Positions 4,248 through 6,042 of a stretch of DNA of 6,042 nt are shown here, in pieces. The translations under genes were made by a program, and so were the position numbers. Each line of letters opens with the position of its first letter. Position 1 is the first letter of the stretch. The notes beneath the pieces were generated by a model that was given only the letters and a program-made list of their open reading frames with translations, was not told the origin of the DNA and did not search any database. Source of the stretch: Methylobacterium sp. GTDB taxonomy: Bacteria > Pseudomonadota > Alphaproteobacteria > Rhizobiales > Beijerinckiaceae. The stretch lies in NCBI GenBank assembly GCA_021154065.1, contig JAJKJG010000219.1, positions 1 to 6,042 of the forward strand, read 5' to 3'.

Positions 4248-5234
4248 CTATTCCAATGCACATGCTAGGCCGACGCCGCGATCCCGTGCCAGCTCATAGG
4301 CGCGCGACGCGGCAGCGACGTCCTGAATGCCGGTCCCGGTGCTGTCGAAGATCGTGATTTCCTCAGACTCCCGGCACCCTGGCTTGTCGCCCGTCACGAG
4401 GGCGCCGAGCTCCGCATGGACGTCTGCGGCCGTCATCGCCCCGGCCGCAATGGCGTGGTGGAGATCCCCCATGAACGACGCCTGCTCGAGCACGTCGACC
4501 ACCACGGTGGCGTTCGCCATGAGCTCAGGCTTGAGCTCGCTCTTTGCCGGGCTGTCGGCCCCGATGGCGGCGACGAAGGTGCCCGGACGGACGTGTTCCT
4601 GGCCGAGGAAAGGCTCGCGCGCCGTCGTGCAGGTCACGATAGCGTCGCTGGCGCGGGTCGCCGCGCCGAGATCGTCGACGGCGTGAATCGCGATGCCTGT
4701 TTCAGCGCTCATGCGGCGGGCGAAGGCGCGCGCCGCCTCCGCATCGTCGTCCCAGGCGAAGGCGGTGCGAAGACTGAGGACATGCAGCAGCGCCGTGAGC
4801 TGGATGCGGCCCTGCTCGCCGCAGCCGCAGATCGTCGCTGTCGTCGCGTCCTTGCGGGCGAGGTAGCGGGCCGCGACCGCGGTCGCGGCGCCGGTGCGCT
4901 GAAGCGTGATCTCCGCCGAGTCGAGCAAAGCCAAGGCGCGCCCGTTGCTCGCGTCCGCGAGGTAGACCGCGCCCTGGATCGTCGGCAGCCCGTGGCGGGC
5001 TTTATTCGAGGGGAAGTTGCCGTTGATCTTCAGCGCCACGTAGCCGGCTCCGCGCGGCAGCGCGCCGGCCTTGATGTGGAAGGTGCCGTGCTGCACCGGG
5101 ATATCGGTCGGGACCGGCGATTGGCAGCCGCCCCGCGCGAGCAAGCGAAAGGCCTCCGCGACGGCTTCGACGTAGTCGTCGAAGCGCATCAGCGCCCGAA
5201 GATCGCTCCGGGACAGGACCAGAAGCTCGCTCAC
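4248..5234 (-). CDS. Ornithine cyclodeaminase / mu-crystallin family dehydrogenase
   Basis: A 328-residue cytoplasmic NAD(P)-dependent enzyme; family members are about 310-340 residues. The family includes ornithine cyclodeaminase, alanine dehydrogenase of archaeal type, ketimine reductases and siderophore-pathway enzymes, so the substrate is not known here. Visible family features are the N-terminal substrate domain with K55 (HIKAG) and K69 (VALKINGNFP), and EITLQRTGAATAVAARYLA, whose R113 corresponds to the conserved substrate-carboxylate Arg. The Rossmann fold has GCGEQG (137-142), and IGADSPAKSEL contains D227, at the position of the proposed catalytic Asp in Pseudomonas ornithine cyclodeaminase. 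The GTG at 5234 is chosen because the protein then begins SELLVLSRSDLRALM, as the family does, and starts 10 bases after the stop of the SOD-rhodanese gene. ATG starts at 5273 or 5294 would add an Arg/Pro-rich extension overlapping that gene. The ribosome site (GGCGGG) is poor, suggesting translational coupling. Confidence 0.9.
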   Translation of the reverse strand: MSELLVLSRSDLRALMRFDDYVEAVAEAFRLLARGGCQSPVPTDIPVQHGTFHIKAGALPRGAGYVALKINGNFPSNKARHGLPTIQGAVYLADASNGRALALLDSAEITLQRTGAATAVAARYLARKDATTATICGCGEQGRIQLTALLHVLSLRTAFAWDDDAEAARAFARRMSAETGIAIHAVDDLGAATRASDAIVTCTTAREPFLGQEHVRPGTFVAAIGADSPAKSELKPELMANATVVVDVLEQASFMGDLHHAIAAGAMTAADVHAELGALVTGDKPGCRESEEITIFDSTGTGIQDVAAASRAYELARDRGVGLACALE

Positions 5235-5244
5235 AGCCCGCCGC

Positions 5245-6042
5245 CTAGGTCTCGGCGGCGTCTCTCTGGCCATTCCCGGCCGTCGCGCCGGCAACGGGCA
5301 GCGCGGGGTCGAAGAGCCGCGTCGGGCCTTGGGCGGCTTTCCACCCGAAGTGGCCGCCGGCCATGTAGCGGGCGTCGAAACCGGCCTTGCGCAAGGTCGC
5401 GGCGGTCTCGCAGCCGATGTGGAATCCGTACACGCAGAAGGTGACGACGGGCGCGCTCTTCGAGAGCTCGCCGATCCATTCGTCGAGGCGCTCGGGGTCG
5501 CGCCAGACCGCTCCCTCCATGATCTCCTGCGCCCGGCTGCTGTAGTGCCGCGGACGCGTGTCGATGATCTGGACCGGGGTCCCGGAGGCGAGCATCGCCT
5601 TGACGTCCTCGACGGTCACCGCCGGCAGGTCGGCGAACTGCTTCTGCTCGAGCGGCCGCGGCGGCGCGACCTTCGCCGCGTCGTCGTATCTCGCCGTCAC
5701 GGCGCTCCAATCGATGTTGCGCATGAAGGCCGCGACGTAGGCGGTCGCGTTGGCGCCGAACTCCAGGTGATAGGCATGCTCGTACATGTCGAGCGCGAGG
5801 ATGGGGATCCCGCCCGCAATGGTCTGACTGTCATCCGATCCGGCATGGTTGACGAGGCGGTGATCGCGCGGCACGTAGCTGAGAAGCACCCATCCGGAGC
5901 CGCCGGCGAGACTCTGGGCCAGTGCCACGAACTCCCGGCGCCAGCGGTCGACGGAGCCGAAATCCCGCACTATCGCCGCCGCCATCGTCTCCGGGACGGC
6001 CCGGCCGTCGCCGCCGAGGCTTGCGAAGTAAAGCTCGTGCAG
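5245..6042 (-). CDS. Fe/Mn superoxide dismutase fused to a rhodanese domain (partial, N-terminus off the right edge)
   Basis: 265 residues are visible; the frame is open to the window edge, so the beginning is missing (probably some 60-80 residues). Residues 1-123 are the C-terminal part of an Fe/Mn superoxide dismutase. LHELYF carries the second metal-ligand His (visible residue 2), followed by GGSGWVLLSYV, then LALDMYEHAYHLEFG with the Asp and His ligands (D85, H89), and FMRNIDWSAVTARY. The usual DxWEHAY is DMYEHAY here (Trp to Tyr). After a linker (124-137), residues about 138-240 form a rhodanese domain: VQIIDTR, EGAVWRDPERLDEWIGEL, the active-site loop CVYGFHIG with catalytic Cys203, and GFDARYMAGGHFGW. 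The first His ligand is off the window. The expected role is superoxide removal coupled to sulphur transfer or thiol chemistry; the second part is inference. It is the first gene of an operon with the cyclodeaminase-family gene. Confidence 0.92.
   Translation of the reverse strand: MHELYFASLGGDGRAVPETMAAAIVRDFGSVDRWRREFVALAQSLAGGSGWVLLSYVPRDHRLVNHAGSDDSQTIAGGIPILALDMYEHAYHLEFGANATAYVAAFMRNIDWSAVTARYDDAAKVAPPRPLEQKQFADLPAVTVEDVKAMLASGTPVQIIDTRPRHYSSRAQEIMEGAVWRDPERLDEWIGELSKSAPVVTFCVYGFHIGCETAATLRKAGFDARYMAGGHFGWKAAQGPTRLFDPALPVAGATAGNGQRDAAET

Noticed and set aside
4416..5444. 342-codon plus-strand open frame
   Set aside because: It is antisense to the cyclodeaminase-family gene, which has clear family motifs in the opposite strand's frame.

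Overview
The window is GC-rich (roughly 70%) chromosomal DNA of an alphaproteobacterium, most likely of the order Hyphomicrobiales (Methylobacterium/Bosea-like; the genus cannot be settled from this sequence). The evidence is the composition, an alphaproteobacterial-type HisZ, an HdeA/HdeB-like periplasmic protein, and three perfect matches to the EcfG (general stress response sigma factor) promoter, GGAAC-N16/17-CGTT. No RNA genes, insertion sequences, CRISPR arrays or phage genes are visible. Many long open frames are antisense shadows caused by the high GC content.

Layout, left to right. The left edge cuts hisZ (minus, ending off the window), the regulatory subunit of ATP phosphoribosyltransferase. 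Next comes a minus-strand 138-residue Lys/Ala-rich protein with its own EcfG-type promoter and terminator. It is divergent from an 85-residue plus-strand protein, which converges with a 229-residue very basic, probably disordered protein on the minus strand. Behind that lie a strong intrinsic terminator and a 66-residue exported protein with a Lys-rich tail (EcfG-type promoter), then an 82-residue acidic helical protein (EcfG-type promoter). A divergent plus-strand gene encodes a 208-residue membrane protein, which converges with an HdeA/HdeB-like periplasmic protein only 3 bases away. The right end is a minus-strand two-gene operon: an Fe/Mn superoxide dismutase fused to a rhodanese domain (its N-terminus is off the window) followed 10 bases later by an ornithine cyclodeaminase/mu-crystallin family dehydrogenase with a GTG start.

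How the genes fit together. The middle 2 kb looks like a cluster of small stress-response genes. Three separate minus-strand transcription units each carry a perfect EcfG-type promoter about 30-75 bases before the start codon, and a fourth has a one-mismatch version. The products are small, uncharacterised, and mostly either very basic or exported. The HdeA-like gene and the SOD-rhodanese operon fit an envelope/oxidative stress theme, but no EcfG motif was found for hdeA and the SOD promoter is outside the window. The most interesting points are the unannotated EcfG regulon cluster and the SOD-rhodanese plus ketimine-reductase-like operon.
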